From Candidatus Nitrosotenuis uzonensis (GTDB lineage Archaea; Thermoproteota; Nitrososphaeria; Nitrososphaerales; Nitrosopumilaceae), in assembly GCF_000723185.1 (NCBI RefSeq), contig NZ_CBTY010000011.1, positions 180,502-244,501 on the forward strand: a DNA stretch of 64,000 bases, read 5' to 3'. A program made the translations under genes and the position numbers. The notes beneath the pieces were generated by a model. It ran no database searches, was not told where the DNA came from, and saw only the letters and a list, made by a program, of their open reading frames with translations. This document shows positions 31,250 to 40,141 of the stretch, piece by piece (positions within the stretch are counted from its first letter, which is position 1; each line of letters begins with the position of its first letter).

Positions 31250-31761
31250 ATCTTACCTTTTTTTGCCAGAAAAGTCAGCACGGCACATATTGTTTTGGAA
31301 TCTATGATTTTTCCCTGTTTTATCATGTTGACCAATTTTTTCATGTCCATCTTGACCACTGACATTATCTCGTCATCGTCTAGCGCCTGACCGCTGATCT
31401 TCCTTACGTTTTCTGCCACAAAGCAGTGTATTGCCTCCTTGTTGTATCCTACTGATGGATAATACGTAAGAAAGTGTTTCATCTTCTTTGCTACATGTCC
31501 AGTCTCTTCCTGAATTTCTCTCATGGCGCATTCAAGTGGTTTTTCGCCCTTTTCTAGAGTACCTGCAGGAATCTCAAGCACGTATCCGTGTGGAAATCTG
31601 TGCTGTTTCACCAAAAGCACTTTACCTGTCTCATCAAAGGCAAGTATTGCAGCAGCGCCACGGTGTTCTATGACCTCTCGCTTTATCTTTCTGCCATTTA
31701 CTGACAGTTCGTATATTGAAAGGCCCAAGATCTTTCCATCATAGATGGTCTTCTTTTTCAT
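31246..31761 (-). CDS. Nudix hydrolase (ADP-ribose pyrophosphatase-like)
   Basis: 171 residues. The Nudix box GTLEKGEKPLECAMREIQEE continuing with TGH fits Gx5Ex7REUxEExGU (about residues 75-97). The preceding LLVKQHRFPHGYVLEIPAGT is the classic ADP-ribose pyrophosphatase signature (QxR...LE.PAG), and the N-terminal strand pair matches that subfamily. It probably hydrolyses ADP-ribose or related nucleotide sugars. It is convergent with the AbrB-PhoU gene. Confidence 0.92.
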   Translation of the reverse strand: MKKKTIYDGKILGLSIYELSVNGRKIKREVIEHRGAAAILAFDETGKVLLVKQHRFPHGYVLEIPAGTLEKGEKPLECAMREIQEETGHVAKKMKHFLTYYPSVGYNKEAIHCFVAENVRKISGQALDDDEIMSVVKMDMKKLVNMIKQGKIIDSKTICAVLTFLAKKGKI

Positions 31762-31807
31762 CCGTTTTTCTAAAAGATAATTCCACTTAATATGTCTCTA
31801 TGACTGT

Positions 31808-32653
31808 CTAGTCTACAGGATCTGTGTGATTTCTTCCATATTTGATGTTCAACTCGTTATTCACCTTGTGCATATCTGATTGTTTGATGGCCGCTTTTTC
31901 ATAAAACGCCTTCCTTGCATCATGTGCGGTTCCATTACTATCTAGTACCTGCTGCATTGCAAGAAGCCCTTCTCTTGTCTTGGCCTCGGTAAAGTTGAAT
32001 TGGCCCCAATAAATGTCTTGAACGGTAGCGTCAATCTGTGATACAAAAGCCGCAAATACATTTCGTGGTTTGAATGGATCAAACTGGTCTATCCATTCCT
32101 GTAGATCATTTAACAATGCGATATTAGCTAGCTCACGTTGTTCTGCAAGCATCTTCTGTCGCTCCTCAATTTCCTTTAGCTTTTTTTGCATCTGTGCTTC
32201 CTTCTGTTTGTTTTGTTCTATGCTTTCAATAATTTTCAACGCCGTAGGATCCTCTCTTAGCTTGGTTGCGGTTACAACTTTGAATCCATATTCATTTGGC
32301 TCTCCATTTTGTACCGTATTATTTACAAAAAATGATGTGTTTGCATAACTTGTCTGGTAGCCGTCTTTGTAAGCTTTTATGCTTACCGTAAACTTGTTTT
32401 CTTCTGGCATGCTTGGCAGCTCATATACAAATACGCCGTTGTTATTGGTGGTTGTCTCGGCAGTTCCGAATGGAGTATTAATCTGCACAGTGGCTCCTTC
32501 TATCGGTTGCATTTGTTTCCCTTTGATGGTACCGGTAATACTGGGGGTTACGTCAGTTTCCATATGTACACTAATAACGAGTTTTTCGGCCGTTTGAGCG
32601 TCTGCAATACCAACTATGCCTGCAAGCATGAAAATCAGAAGGAAAAATCTCAT
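31808..32653 (-). CDS. Secreted protein with carboxypeptidase-regulatory-like domain and coiled coil
   Basis: About 281 residues from the ATG at 32653, which yields a clean signal peptide (MRFFLLIFMLAGIVGIADAQ). The frame is open 17 codons further upstream, but a TATA-like TTATTTTAAG about 25 bases before this ATG favours the shorter form. Residues after the signal form a CarboxypepD_reg-like beta sandwich (ITGTIKGKQMQPIEGATVQI, TTTNNNGVFVYELPSM), then a coiled coil rich in Lys/Glu/Gln (EQNKQKEAQMQKKLKEIEER). The C terminus is soluble. Probably an extracellular or surface-associated protein of unknown function. Confidence 0.8.
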   Translation of the reverse strand: MRFFLLIFMLAGIVGIADAQTAEKLVISVHMETDVTPSITGTIKGKQMQPIEGATVQINTPFGTAETTTNNNGVFVYELPSMPEENKFTVSIKAYKDGYQTSYANTSFFVNNTVQNGEPNEYGFKVVTATKLREDPTALKIIESIEQNKQKEAQMQKKLKEIEERQKMLAEQRELANIALLNDLQEWIDQFDPFKPRNVFAAFVSQIDATVQDIYWGQFNFTEAKTREGLLAMQQVLDSNGTAHDARKAFYEKAAIKQSDMHKVNNELNIKYGRNHTDPVD

Positions 32654-32885
32654 TTTTTGGCCGTCCGTATTTTCTACCTTAAAATAATGAATCGATTTTT
32701 TCACAGCTCATTGTTTAAAGTATGGAGCTTGTGTAATTTGACGATTTTTTTTATTAAATTCATCTAATTTTCAAATTATTGGAAATTCTAACAAGGTTTT
32801 TTCAAGACTTTTTTTCTAATCAAAATTTATATAAAAACTCTATAAATTCGTGAATCTTTTAGCGTGGTTACTTGACAAATCGCAA
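32654..32885. other. A/T-rich intergenic region without a supported gene
   Basis: Between the secreted-protein gene and the Lrp gene, both on the minus strand, lie about 230 A/T-rich bases. They contain the promoter of the secreted protein (about 32675-32685), several T-runs that may terminate lrp transcription (minus-strand complements near 32785-32820 are A-rich, so termination is not clear-cut) and a plus-strand TATA-like AATTTATATAAAAAC near 32825. No ORF of convincing composition and no strong hairpin is visible. Confidence 0.5.
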
Positions 32886-33809
32886 CTATTTTACACTTTG
32901 ATATGTCAGATGTAGTCTGTTCGATGCCTCTGCGGTCTTTATTGCATTGTTTATCCATCTCTGCGGCAAAATAATCTGTCTTGGTATGAACAGATCTGCG
33001 GTGGCCACTCCATTCACACTACGGATCTTCTGTGTTATGTTATCCAATTCGAATATGTTGTTACTATAACAGAATAACACAATCTGATTCTTTGCAATGA
33101 ACGGTTTTTGTAAAAACGCACTAGAAAAACTCTTTTTTAACTGATTCATGGTGCTGACAAGATCGTCTTTTATCCATACCAATACTGCAAAAGGTATGTA
33201 CTGACCAAATTTTTCCGGATCATAAACTAATGTGAACTGTATGGCTTCATCATCCTGTAATTTCTTTAACGATCTGGTTATCGTCTTAGTGGATAGCTTG
33301 GTAAGCTTTGATAGATCTTCAATCTTCAGCTGAGGATCTTTCATCAAATAACGAATAATCTCAAGATCCGTCTTTGTAAGATCAGATCGTATGCCGGGAT
33401 TTTCAGCTTCAAAAATGTTCAATATTCTTACATCGCGCATAAGATTTTTGGCCAGCTCTATTTTCTGTTCCACATCCTCTTTTACAACAATGGCACAGAC
33501 AGTGATCCCTCCAACACATGGAACCACAAAGAACGGCTCGCCTATCAGTCCGACCTGTTTTAAAATTTTGGCCACATCTTGACCCGTCGTAACCACATAC
33601 AAAACATTGTATCCCAAAACCGTTGGTTCTATTTTTAATGCAAAGTTTTCTATAATCCTGTTCTCAATCATGCGTGCGATTCTTGATTTTACAGCATTCC
33701 CGGAAATTCCTATTTTATTGCCAATTTGCCTGTCTGACTCGCGACAGTTATCAAGCAGAGAACTAAGGATTTTCAAGTCTATATTGTCCAATTTGTCATG
33801 ATTAGGCAT
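32886..33809 (-). CDS. Lrp/AsnC-type transcriptional regulator with two HTH domains
   Basis: 307 residues. HTH-1 is LKILSSLLDNCRESDRQIGN followed by KIGISGNAVKSRIARMIE (about 10-50). A RAM-like alpha/beta segment follows (YNVLYVVTTGQDVAKILKQV...VPCVGGITVCAIVVK). HTH-2 is LEIIRYLMKDPQLKIEDLSK with TKLSTKTITRSLKKLQ (about 160-205), then a second RAM-like segment. This tandem arrangement resembles NrpR/SirR-like or duplicated Lrp proteins. A perfect 17-bp palindrome between its TATA box and start suggests autoregulation. It is divergent from an ABC cassette, a likely target. Confidence 0.87.
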   Translation of the reverse strand: MPNHDKLDNIDLKILSSLLDNCRESDRQIGNKIGISGNAVKSRIARMIENRIIENFALKIEPTVLGYNVLYVVTTGQDVAKILKQVGLIGEPFFVVPCVGGITVCAIVVKEDVEQKIELAKNLMRDVRILNIFEAENPGIRSDLTKTDLEIIRYLMKDPQLKIEDLSKLTKLSTKTITRSLKKLQDDEAIQFTLVYDPEKFGQYIPFAVLVWIKDDLVSTMNQLKKSFSSAFLQKPFIAKNQIVLFCYSNNIFELDNITQKIRSVNGVATADLFIPRQIILPQRWINNAIKTAEASNRLHLTYQSVK

Positions 33810-33821
33810 CAGTTTCTTATT

Positions 33822-33838
33822 AAAGAATACTATTCTTT
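33822..33838 (-). promoter_or_regulatory. Perfect 17-bp palindrome at the lrp-like promoter
   Basis: AAAGAATACTATTCTTT has perfect 8-base arms (AAAGAATA/TATTCTTT) around one central base. On the regulator's strand it follows a TATA-like TTTTTATAAAAG (about 33836-33847) and precedes the start codon at 33809, so it sits where an autorepressor would block transcription. The divergent ABC permease gene lies 70 bases to the right and may share control. Confidence 0.6.
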
Positions 33839-33907
33839 TATAAAAATGTCTGAAATATTCAAAATTTATAGCTAATACATTAAATATCAGACTATTTTAG
33901 TATCTCT

Positions 33908-35095
33908 GTGGACTATAGGATACAGCTGGCCAAAAGAATGCTGGCCAACAAAAAGGGCAGTCTGATCGGCGCTGTTCTTGCAGTCTCAATTGGAATTCTA
34001 GTAATACATGTCAATTTTGTAATATTTCAGGGATTATACGATGCAATCATCAGGGATCTATCAGATTATCGCTTTGGTGATGTAAGAGTAACAGACGAAG
34101 AATCCTTTATCACAAAATCCGACATATTTTTGGTAAACTGGTTTGAGCGTATACCATATGTAGAAGCTGCATCGCCAAGAATGCAATCAAGCGCTTCAAT
34201 AAACTCTACAAAATGGGGCGTGCGAGTGGAAGAGTTTAGAGTTCCAGTAGTCGGAGTCGATCCTTTCCGTGACCCACGAGTATCTACAGTATATCAAACC
34301 GTAATTGACGGACAGTACGTCTTCTCAAGAAATTCCGTGGTACTAGGATCATCAGTTGCACGTGATCTTGGAGACTTGCAGGTAGGTGATGTAATAAAGA
34401 TCAAAATAACTGACAGATTCGGAGTTGACAGGGTACGACAATTTCTTGTTTCTGGAATAGTACGCTCACCTGGAGGACAGGGCTTGGATACTAGCATCAT
34501 AATCCATATTGACACATTGCGTGACATGATGGAACGGCAAGGGGAAACTGGAGAAATTCTAGTCAAGCTAAACGATAGAAAAAAAGCCGATGAAGTAAAG
34601 AACTACTTTCTGACGACGTTTCCAAATGATGATTTTATTGCAGAGACAATAGAAGAATCCGCAGAGCAAGCCTTAAGCGGTTTCCGTTCAGGAATCGCGA
34701 TGATCAACATGATTGGGTACTTTGGTATGATGTCATCTGCTTTTGCCGTAGTGACAATTCAGATGATGCTGGTGTCAAGCAAGACACGCGAGGTCGGAAT
34801 CATGCGAGCCATAGGGGCCAAAAGAAAGGACATTCTAATTATATTCATAGTACAAGGCATGATTATTGGCGCTATGGGTGCAAGCGTGGGAACTGCCATG
34901 GGTCTGGGATACACATTTTATGCAAAGGAATCAAAAATGTCCTTCCAAGGCAGTATACCTTTAGAGGTAAGCTATGATTGGCCTAAAATTATCCAGACTG
35001 CTCTTATGGCGTTTGGTCTTGCCGTGATGGCTTCAGTATATCCATCATTCAAGGCCACGAAACTTCAACCTGTGGAGGCAATGCGTTATGTCTGA
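33908..35095 (+). CDS. ABC transporter permease (MacB/LolC/FtsX family)
   Basis: 395 residues. The first TM helix (GAVLAVSIGILVIHVNFVIF, about 18-37) is followed by a large extracytoplasmic MacB_PCD-type domain (about 40-265) and three C-terminal TM helices in an FtsX domain with the conserved KTREVGIMRAIGAKRKDIL cytoplasmic loop. GTG start. It overlaps the ATPase gene by 8 bases. MacB/FtsX permeases act in extrusion of peptides or lipoproteins or in mechanotransmission; with the downstream secreted protein this forms a three-gene cassette. Confidence 0.92.
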   Translation: MDYRIQLAKRMLANKKGSLIGAVLAVSIGILVIHVNFVIFQGLYDAIIRDLSDYRFGDVRVTDEESFITKSDIFLVNWFERIPYVEAASPRMQSSASINSTKWGVRVEEFRVPVVGVDPFRDPRVSTVYQTVIDGQYVFSRNSVVLGSSVARDLGDLQVGDVIKIKITDRFGVDRVRQFLVSGIVRSPGGQGLDTSIIIHIDTLRDMMERQGETGEILVKLNDRKKADEVKNYFLTTFPNDDFIAETIEESAEQALSGFRSGIAMINMIGYFGMMSSAFAVVTIQMMLVSSKTREVGIMRAIGAKRKDILIIFIVQGMIIGAMGASVGTAMGLGYTFYAKESKMSFQGSIPLEVSYDWPKIIQTALMAFGLAVMASVYPSFKATKLQPVEAMRYV

Positions 35096-35798
35096 TATGG
35101 TATTGGAAGTCAAAGACCTGAACAAAATCTACGGAGAGGGAGATACCCAAGTGCATGCACTCAGAGACATATCATTCACAGTAAAAAAAGGAGAGTTTTT
35201 ACTGATTGTCGGAAGTTCAGGTTCTGGCAAATCCACATTACTAAATATGATTGGATTGCTTGACAAACCTACAAGCGGGAAGGTATTCGTAGACGGTGTA
35301 AACACTACAAAGCTGAGCGACAGCAAGCTTTCCTCATTTAGAAACTCAAAGCTCGGGTTCATCTTTCAATTCTCTAACCTTCTGGCAGATCTAACTGTGC
35401 TTGAGAACGTACTGCTTCCAAGAAGCATACAACACACGGATCAAAATGCCATGTCGGAGGCAATCACATTACTAAAGGCAGTCGGCTTGGAAAAACAAAT
35501 GCACAAGCGTGCTAACAAAATTTCCGGAGGACAAGCACAACGAGCTGCAATTGCGAGGGGCTTGATCAACAAACCTTCAATAGTGCTGGCAGATGAGCCC
35601 ACTGGAAATCTTGATTCTGTAACTGCTGACACTACAGTACAATTGATGAAATCTATGGCAAAAAAACTCAATCAAACATTCATCATCGTTACTCACGACA
35701 GACAACAATTTGGAGATGTGGATAGAGTGATCACAATAAGAGACGGCAGAGCGTTTGAAGGAGAGGATATTCCGCCAAAAATGGAAGTGACAGCATGA
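35088..35798 (+). CDS. ABC transporter ATP-binding protein (LolD/MacB type)
   Basis: 236 residues. Walker A is VGSSGSGKSTLLNMIGLLD (about 40-58), the signature is ISGGQAQRAAIARGL (SGGQ with Ile before it), Walker B is IVLADEPTGNLDS, and the switch His is in IVTHDRQQF. The sequence matches the LolD/MacB/FtsE branch that pairs with FtsX-type permeases. It is sandwiched between the permease (8-base overlap) and the surface protein (4-base overlap), so the three are translated together. Confidence 0.95.
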   Translation: MSDMVLEVKDLNKIYGEGDTQVHALRDISFTVKKGEFLLIVGSSGSGKSTLLNMIGLLDKPTSGKVFVDGVNTTKLSDSKLSSFRNSKLGFIFQFSNLLADLTVLENVLLPRSIQHTDQNAMSEAITLLKAVGLEKQMHKRANKISGGQAQRAAIARGLINKPSIVLADEPTGNLDSVTADTTVQLMKSMAKKLNQTFIIVTHDRQQFGDVDRVITIRDGRAFEGEDIPPKMEVTA

Positions 35799-37099
35799 AA
35801 AAACTAATTCTTACAGTATTTGCTGCGATCTTGGCAATTCAGATTGGATCCGTATATGGACAACTGGGCTCTGACAAGTCACCGTTTGATAGAAATTTTG
35901 CAGATGTTAAATTTCTTGACGCATATTTTGGAAGACCTAATGAGAAAATAGAAGTCACTCCGGGAGACAAAAATGTACCATTTACTGTTGTATTTGCTAA
36001 TGTAGGATCACAGGATATTACTGGAATAAAAGGACAACTGCAAATGCCAATTGGATTTGCTCCATCTGATGGAAAGGGAGCACTTATTCTGGCAGATAGC
36101 GACTCTGAAGCAATAGCTGGAAAGCACTTTTCGCTAACGTTTTTTGTAAATATAGACGAGCATGCTCCAATACAACAATACCCTGCATCCGTAAAGCTTG
36201 ACTATTCCAGACTACGTGAGGCTGGACAGCGAACGTCTTTCTTTGATTTCAAATTCAAGGTAACCGGCGAGAGTATACTTAACATGAAAGCAGTTGATCC
36301 AGTTTTGACCTCATTGAAAAACAACAAGGTTACAGTTGAAATCACAAATGCAGGCACAGCTCCAATGTCCAGTGTAAAAATCGTTCTACAAAATACACAG
36401 ACTGCGCTTAGCAGTACTACGACATCTATTACAAACATGGAAAACGTAGTGTTTGATCAGAGCAAGTGGACTCTTGGAACCATCAACCCGAAATCTACAA
36501 AATACTTTACCTTCCATGTGTACATACCGGAAGGAGTGCGTGGAAACACCCTGAGGGCAATAATGGATGTGACTCATTTTAACGCGCACGGTGATCAGGT
36601 AAACACACAAAGATCCGTCGACTTTTTCATAAACGGCTTAATTGATGCAAGAATCTACAACATAGGTGTAATCAAACTAGGAGAAAAGCAGACTGTGATA
36701 GGCGAGGTCATAAATGAAGGAAATGTAAACGCCTTGTTCTCGTTTGTCACGCTTGAACCTCTTGATGGCTCGAATCTAAAGCCACAAACTCAGTTCATAG
36801 ACGAGCTTGAGACTGATTCACCAGTGCCGTTTAACATTCCGATTGAATTTGACGGTGAGCCAAAGTACGGTGATCACAAAGTCAAGATAACGGTGCGTTA
36901 CAAAGACAGCATGCGACAAGAACACTTGATAAGCGAAGAAGCAACCATCACACTGGAGAACACCGCCAAAGCCCCAGAGCCGTCTGTATCTGATTACATG
37001 CCTGGCATGATCGTCGTCATAGTTGCAGCTATAGTAGGTACAGTAATTTACAAGAAAATCAAAAGGAAAAAAGAAGTAACGTCTGAGCCAGAATCATAA
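35795..37099 (+). CDS. Surface-anchored protein of ABC cassette (COG1361-like)
   Basis: 434 residues. Signal peptide (LILTVFAAILAIQIGSVYGQ, about 3-22), three to four beta-sandwich domains of the CARDB/NPCBM-like 'S-layer' type (VTPGDKNVPFTVVFANVGSQ; NKVTVEITNAGTAPMSSVKI; KQTVIGEVINEGNVNALFSF), and a C-terminal TM helix (GMIVVIVAAIVGTVIYKKIK) with a basic tail. It overlaps the ATPase gene by 4 bases. It is likely the extracytoplasmic adaptor or substrate-contacting part of the cassette. The best match in memory is COG1361-like proteins found next to MacB-like exporters. Confidence 0.85.
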   Translation: MKKLILTVFAAILAIQIGSVYGQLGSDKSPFDRNFADVKFLDAYFGRPNEKIEVTPGDKNVPFTVVFANVGSQDITGIKGQLQMPIGFAPSDGKGALILADSDSEAIAGKHFSLTFFVNIDEHAPIQQYPASVKLDYSRLREAGQRTSFFDFKFKVTGESILNMKAVDPVLTSLKNNKVTVEITNAGTAPMSSVKIVLQNTQTALSSTTTSITNMENVVFDQSKWTLGTINPKSTKYFTFHVYIPEGVRGNTLRAIMDVTHFNAHGDQVNTQRSVDFFINGLIDARIYNIGVIKLGEKQTVIGEVINEGNVNALFSFVTLEPLDGSNLKPQTQFIDELETDSPVPFNIPIEFDGEPKYGDHKVKITVRYKDSMRQEHLISEEATITLENTAKAPEPSVSDYMPGMIVVIVAAIVGTVIYKKIKRKKEVTSEPES

Positions 37100-37107
37100 A
37101 TTAGAGT

Positions 37108-37569
37108 CTAGCGTACTATCATTACAGGACACTCTGCAAGCTCGGACACCTTTCTACTTACGCTACCTAATGCCCTGAGTCTACCGAATCCTGTCAATCC
37201 CTGACTGCCCATTACCACAAGCTCCACCTTTTTCTTCTTGGCAAATTTAAGAATCACGTTGACTGGAGAGCCTACAACTATTTCATAATCCGCACACACA
37301 TCTTTTTCCTTGCATTTAAGAACCGCATCGCGAAGCACCAAGTCAATTTTGGAAAACGCACCCTTGAGATATTTATCTAATTTTTTACCTTCTCCACTTC
37401 CAGGTTTGAGATAAAATCTAGAAGGTGCAACAGTGAGTGCATCTACGACTGTGAGAAGATACAGATCAGAGCCAAACATACGTGCAATTTCCAGTGCCTC
37501 TGTCAATGCCTTTTTAGAATATTTTGAATTATCATATGGCACAAGGATTGTCTGGTACTTCTTACCCAT
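37108..37569 (-). CDS. Universal stress protein (UspA family)
   Basis: 153 residues from the ATG at 37569 (MGKKYQTILVPYDNSKYSKK). The frame extends 30 codons upstream, but the family's N-terminal strand begins here and a TATA-containing palindrome (TTGTATAAATACAA, 37588-37601) lies just upstream. The ATP-binding signature VMGSQGLTGFGRLRALGSVS (G-2x-G-9x-G-S) is intact, so it likely binds ATP. UspA proteins accumulate under stress and have regulatory or protective roles. It is convergent with the ABC cassette. Confidence 0.9.
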   Translation of the reverse strand: MGKKYQTILVPYDNSKYSKKALTEALEIARMFGSDLYLLTVVDALTVAPSRFYLKPGSGEGKKLDKYLKGAFSKIDLVLRDAVLKCKEKDVCADYEIVVGSPVNVILKFAKKKKVELVVMGSQGLTGFGRLRALGSVSRKVSELAECPVMIVR

Positions 37570-37726
37570 GATAGTGTGTATTGATTTTTGTATAAATACA
37601 ATATGTGCGAATCTAGTTAGGTCCACCAATACGTTTCCTTTGGATCGAATTCGGTCCATATCTTACGCACACAATTATAACAACCCAAAGATCAAATTAT
37701 ATCCAATCTGCTGCCTAACTGATTAA

Positions 37727-38119
37727 ATGGCAGCTGGCGAAATCGAGGTTCCAAAGGAAGTGCGACCACTCATGCTCAAAGACGCAAAAGAAACAAAGCT
37801 TGGTCACAGAAACGGTGCAATCAGGCAGTATAGATACGGGAACCTGCATATTCGAGAATACAAGGACAAATATCTAGTACATATGGATAAAGTTGATCCG
37901 CTAAGTGATCCGTTGGGGCACCTGATATTTGATGCCCCAGAAGTGTTTATCGGACTTGTAAGCGCGGCACTGGGAGGAACAAAGATAGCATCCTACATAT
38001 ACAACAATTCCAGAAAATCCAAAAAGGACAAACAGATTGCAGTAGCCGCCGCATTGGCATCATCACTAGTTACAGGATATGTAGGATACAAACTCACAAA
38101 AAAAGTAAAGAACAGCTGA
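37727..38119 (+). CDS. Hypothetical protein with C-terminal glycine-zipper-like helices
   Basis: 130 residues. The soluble N-terminal half (EVPKEVRPLMLKDAKETKLG...YGNLHIREYKDKYLVHMDKV) is followed by two short hydrophobic helices: FIGLVSAALGGTKIASYIY (about 80-98) and VAAALASSLVTGYVGYKL (about 107-124). Function unknown. It lies 10 bases before the UbiB-like kinase gene and is probably in an operon with it. A TATA-like AATTATATCC lies about 25 bases upstream of the ATG. Its partner context suggests a membrane-associated role with the kinase. Confidence 0.75.
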   Translation: MAAGEIEVPKEVRPLMLKDAKETKLGHRNGAIRQYRYGNLHIREYKDKYLVHMDKVDPLSDPLGHLIFDAPEVFIGLVSAALGGTKIASYIYNNSRKSKKDKQIAVAAALASSLVTGYVGYKLTKKVKNS

Positions 38120-38129
38120 TGGGGAGGTA

Positions 38130-39686
38130 ATGAATATTTCATTAATTAGAACAATCAACGTGCTTGTAAAACTTGTCCCAATAATTCTCACGCTCAGAAA
38201 AGACAGACGAGAATGGGTGCGACAGGAGGGTAAAAACATTGATCACGAAAAGTTTCAAAAGCATGCAAGAAAAATCCTTAACACGTTTGTTTCGCTTGGT
38301 CCAGTATACATAAAACTAGGCCAGTGGCTTTCATCTAGGGCCGACATTCTACCGCAGCCCTATCTTGAAGAGCTTGCAAAACTGCAAGACGATGTGCCGG
38401 CGGCCCCATTTGATCAGGTAAAACCAATCATAGAAAATAGCCTTGGCCCTATAGATGAGACCTTCTCGTCAATTAACGCTACGGCCGTATCTGGCGCATC
38501 TTTAGGACAGGTTCATCTTGCAAAAATAAAGGATCAGGAAGTCATTGTCAAAGTAAAACGACCCGGAATCGAGCAGCTAATCCAGCAGGACATCAAAGTC
38601 CTAAAAAAAGTAATTCCATTTGCAATACGATTCATAGACCCTAACCTGCGCTTCTCGGCACAATCCATGCTGGCCCAATTCATAGAGACTATACACGAAG
38701 AGCTCGATTATTCAATAGAATCATCCAATCTCAAAAAAATAAGGCAAAACCTTCGCAGGCATGATAAGGTCATAATTCCCCAAGTATACGATGACTACTC
38801 CTCAAAAGACGTACTGACTATGGAGTACATCCCCGGTATCAAAATAACGAATATCGAGGATCTGGATAAGAAAGGAATAGACAGACAAAAGATCGTAATT
38901 GACGTGCACAAGGTGTTTTTTACCATGCTCCTGCGCGATTCGATATTTCATGCAGACCCACATCCTGGCAACATCTCGATATCTGATGATGGCTCTCTGA
39001 TCCTCTACGACTTTGGAATGGTAGGGAAAATCGACAAGGAAACAAGAATGAAACTAGTCCGCCTCTATCTTGCGCTTGTTGAAAAGGATCCGGCAAGAAC
39101 CGTAAATGCAATGAACGATCTTGGAATGCTTACTCCTGACTTTAACCGCTCAATAATAGAGCAAGGAATCGACCTTTCAATCCGTACTATGCACGGACGG
39201 AAGCCGGACGAGATGGAAGTAAAGGCACTCATGGAGCTTGCAAACAAGACCATGGCAAAATTCCCATTCATGCTGCCCAAGAATCTGGCGCTTTACATGA
39301 GGATGAGCTCAATCATAGAGGGAATATACAAGACCCACAAGGTCGATTTCAAGTTCGTCAAAGTTCTCAAAGGCATACTGGAAGAAGAACAGCTCATCAA
39401 AGACGCCTACATTGAAGAAATAAAATACTCATTTACACGTTTTGCCAAATCACTTGATGCAACAATTTCGATAGCCCCAGAGCTGAAAAAATTCATTGAA
39501 GAAAATAGATCCCTCCAATTAAACGCAAAGCCAAAAAACAACACACTGTTAGCAGGAAGCATCCTCTCATCCTCGATTTTCATAGGCTCCTCACTCCTAT
39601 ACTCATCAAATCAAACTGCAGCTGCCGCAGGCATGCTCGGCTCGCTTGTAATAATGGGAATATTTGTTATCTTCAGAAAATATTAG
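38130..39686 (+). CDS. ABC1/UbiB/AarF family atypical kinase
   Basis: 518 residues. The KxGQ motif is in IKLGQWLSSRADILP (about 61-75). Further landmarks are the Ala-rich nucleotide loop SGASLGQVHLAKIK, EELDYSIESSNLKK, and the catalytic HADPHPGNISI and LYDFGMVGKI motifs. The C terminus holds two hydrophobic segments (LAGSILSSSIFIGSSLL and AAAAGMLGSLVIMGIFVIF) that anchor it in the membrane. Family members support quinone or isoprenoid lipid biosynthesis through atypical ATPase/kinase activity. A GGGGAGGT Shine-Dalgarno sequence precedes the ATG. Confidence 0.93.
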   Translation: MNISLIRTINVLVKLVPIILTLRKDRREWVRQEGKNIDHEKFQKHARKILNTFVSLGPVYIKLGQWLSSRADILPQPYLEELAKLQDDVPAAPFDQVKPIIENSLGPIDETFSSINATAVSGASLGQVHLAKIKDQEVIVKVKRPGIEQLIQQDIKVLKKVIPFAIRFIDPNLRFSAQSMLAQFIETIHEELDYSIESSNLKKIRQNLRRHDKVIIPQVYDDYSSKDVLTMEYIPGIKITNIEDLDKKGIDRQKIVIDVHKVFFTMLLRDSIFHADPHPGNISISDDGSLILYDFGMVGKIDKETRMKLVRLYLALVEKDPARTVNAMNDLGMLTPDFNRSIIEQGIDLSIRTMHGRKPDEMEVKALMELANKTMAKFPFMLPKNLALYMRMSSIIEGIYKTHKVDFKFVKVLKGILEEEQLIKDAYIEEIKYSFTRFAKSLDATISIAPELKKFIEENRSLQLNAKPKNNTLLAGSILSSSIFIGSSLLYSSNQTAAAAGMLGSLVIMGIFVIFRKY

Positions 39687-40067
39687 TTATTCTATTGAAA
39701 TCTGCTTGCCATTTTTCACAATGGGAATTCTGAGGGTAAGTACCCCCTGAACAAGCTTTGCAGAGATGACATCATCATCCTTTACTTGCACTGGAAGTGG
39801 AATCTTTTTGTCAATTACGCGCGGCCTTTGCTTGTATACTGGATTCTCCGTCCGGGTCTCGTGTTTTTCTGCTGTAACGGACAAAATATTCTTATTCAGA
39901 GTAAGCCTTATGTCCTTCTTGTCAAACCCAGGCAGATCTATTACAGCAATCAGAGAATCATCTTCCAAATACATGTCGACAGGAGGTAAAACAAATTCGT
40001 AGAATTCGCGCGATTTATTTCCTATCTCTTTAGCTACCTCTTTTGCCATGTAATTTACTATGCCCAT
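39687..40067 (-). CDS. Small heat shock protein (Hsp20 family), second copy
   Basis: About 126 residues from the ATG at 40067 (MGIVNYMAKEVAKEIGNKSR). The frame is open 25 codons further upstream, but a TATA-like TTTATAACT 25 bases before this ATG supports the shorter start. The alpha-crystallin domain covers about 35-126, with IAVIDLPGFDKKDIRLTLNK and the C-terminal VQGVLTLRIPIVKNG. The N-terminal arm is shorter than that of the hsp20 at 9 kb, suggesting different client range. A C-terminal IxI-like KQISIE end may aid oligomerisation. Confidence 0.88.
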   Translation of the reverse strand: MGIVNYMAKEVAKEIGNKSREFYEFVLPPVDMYLEDDSLIAVIDLPGFDKKDIRLTLNKNILSVTAEKHETRTENPVYKQRPRVIDKKIPLPVQVKDDDVISAKLVQGVLTLRIPIVKNGKQISIE

Positions 40068-40141
40068 TTTATCCAGATCACCGTTTTTAGTTATAAATTT
40101 TGATAGTTTTATAATCACTGCTAGTAACCCCAATACGTACA

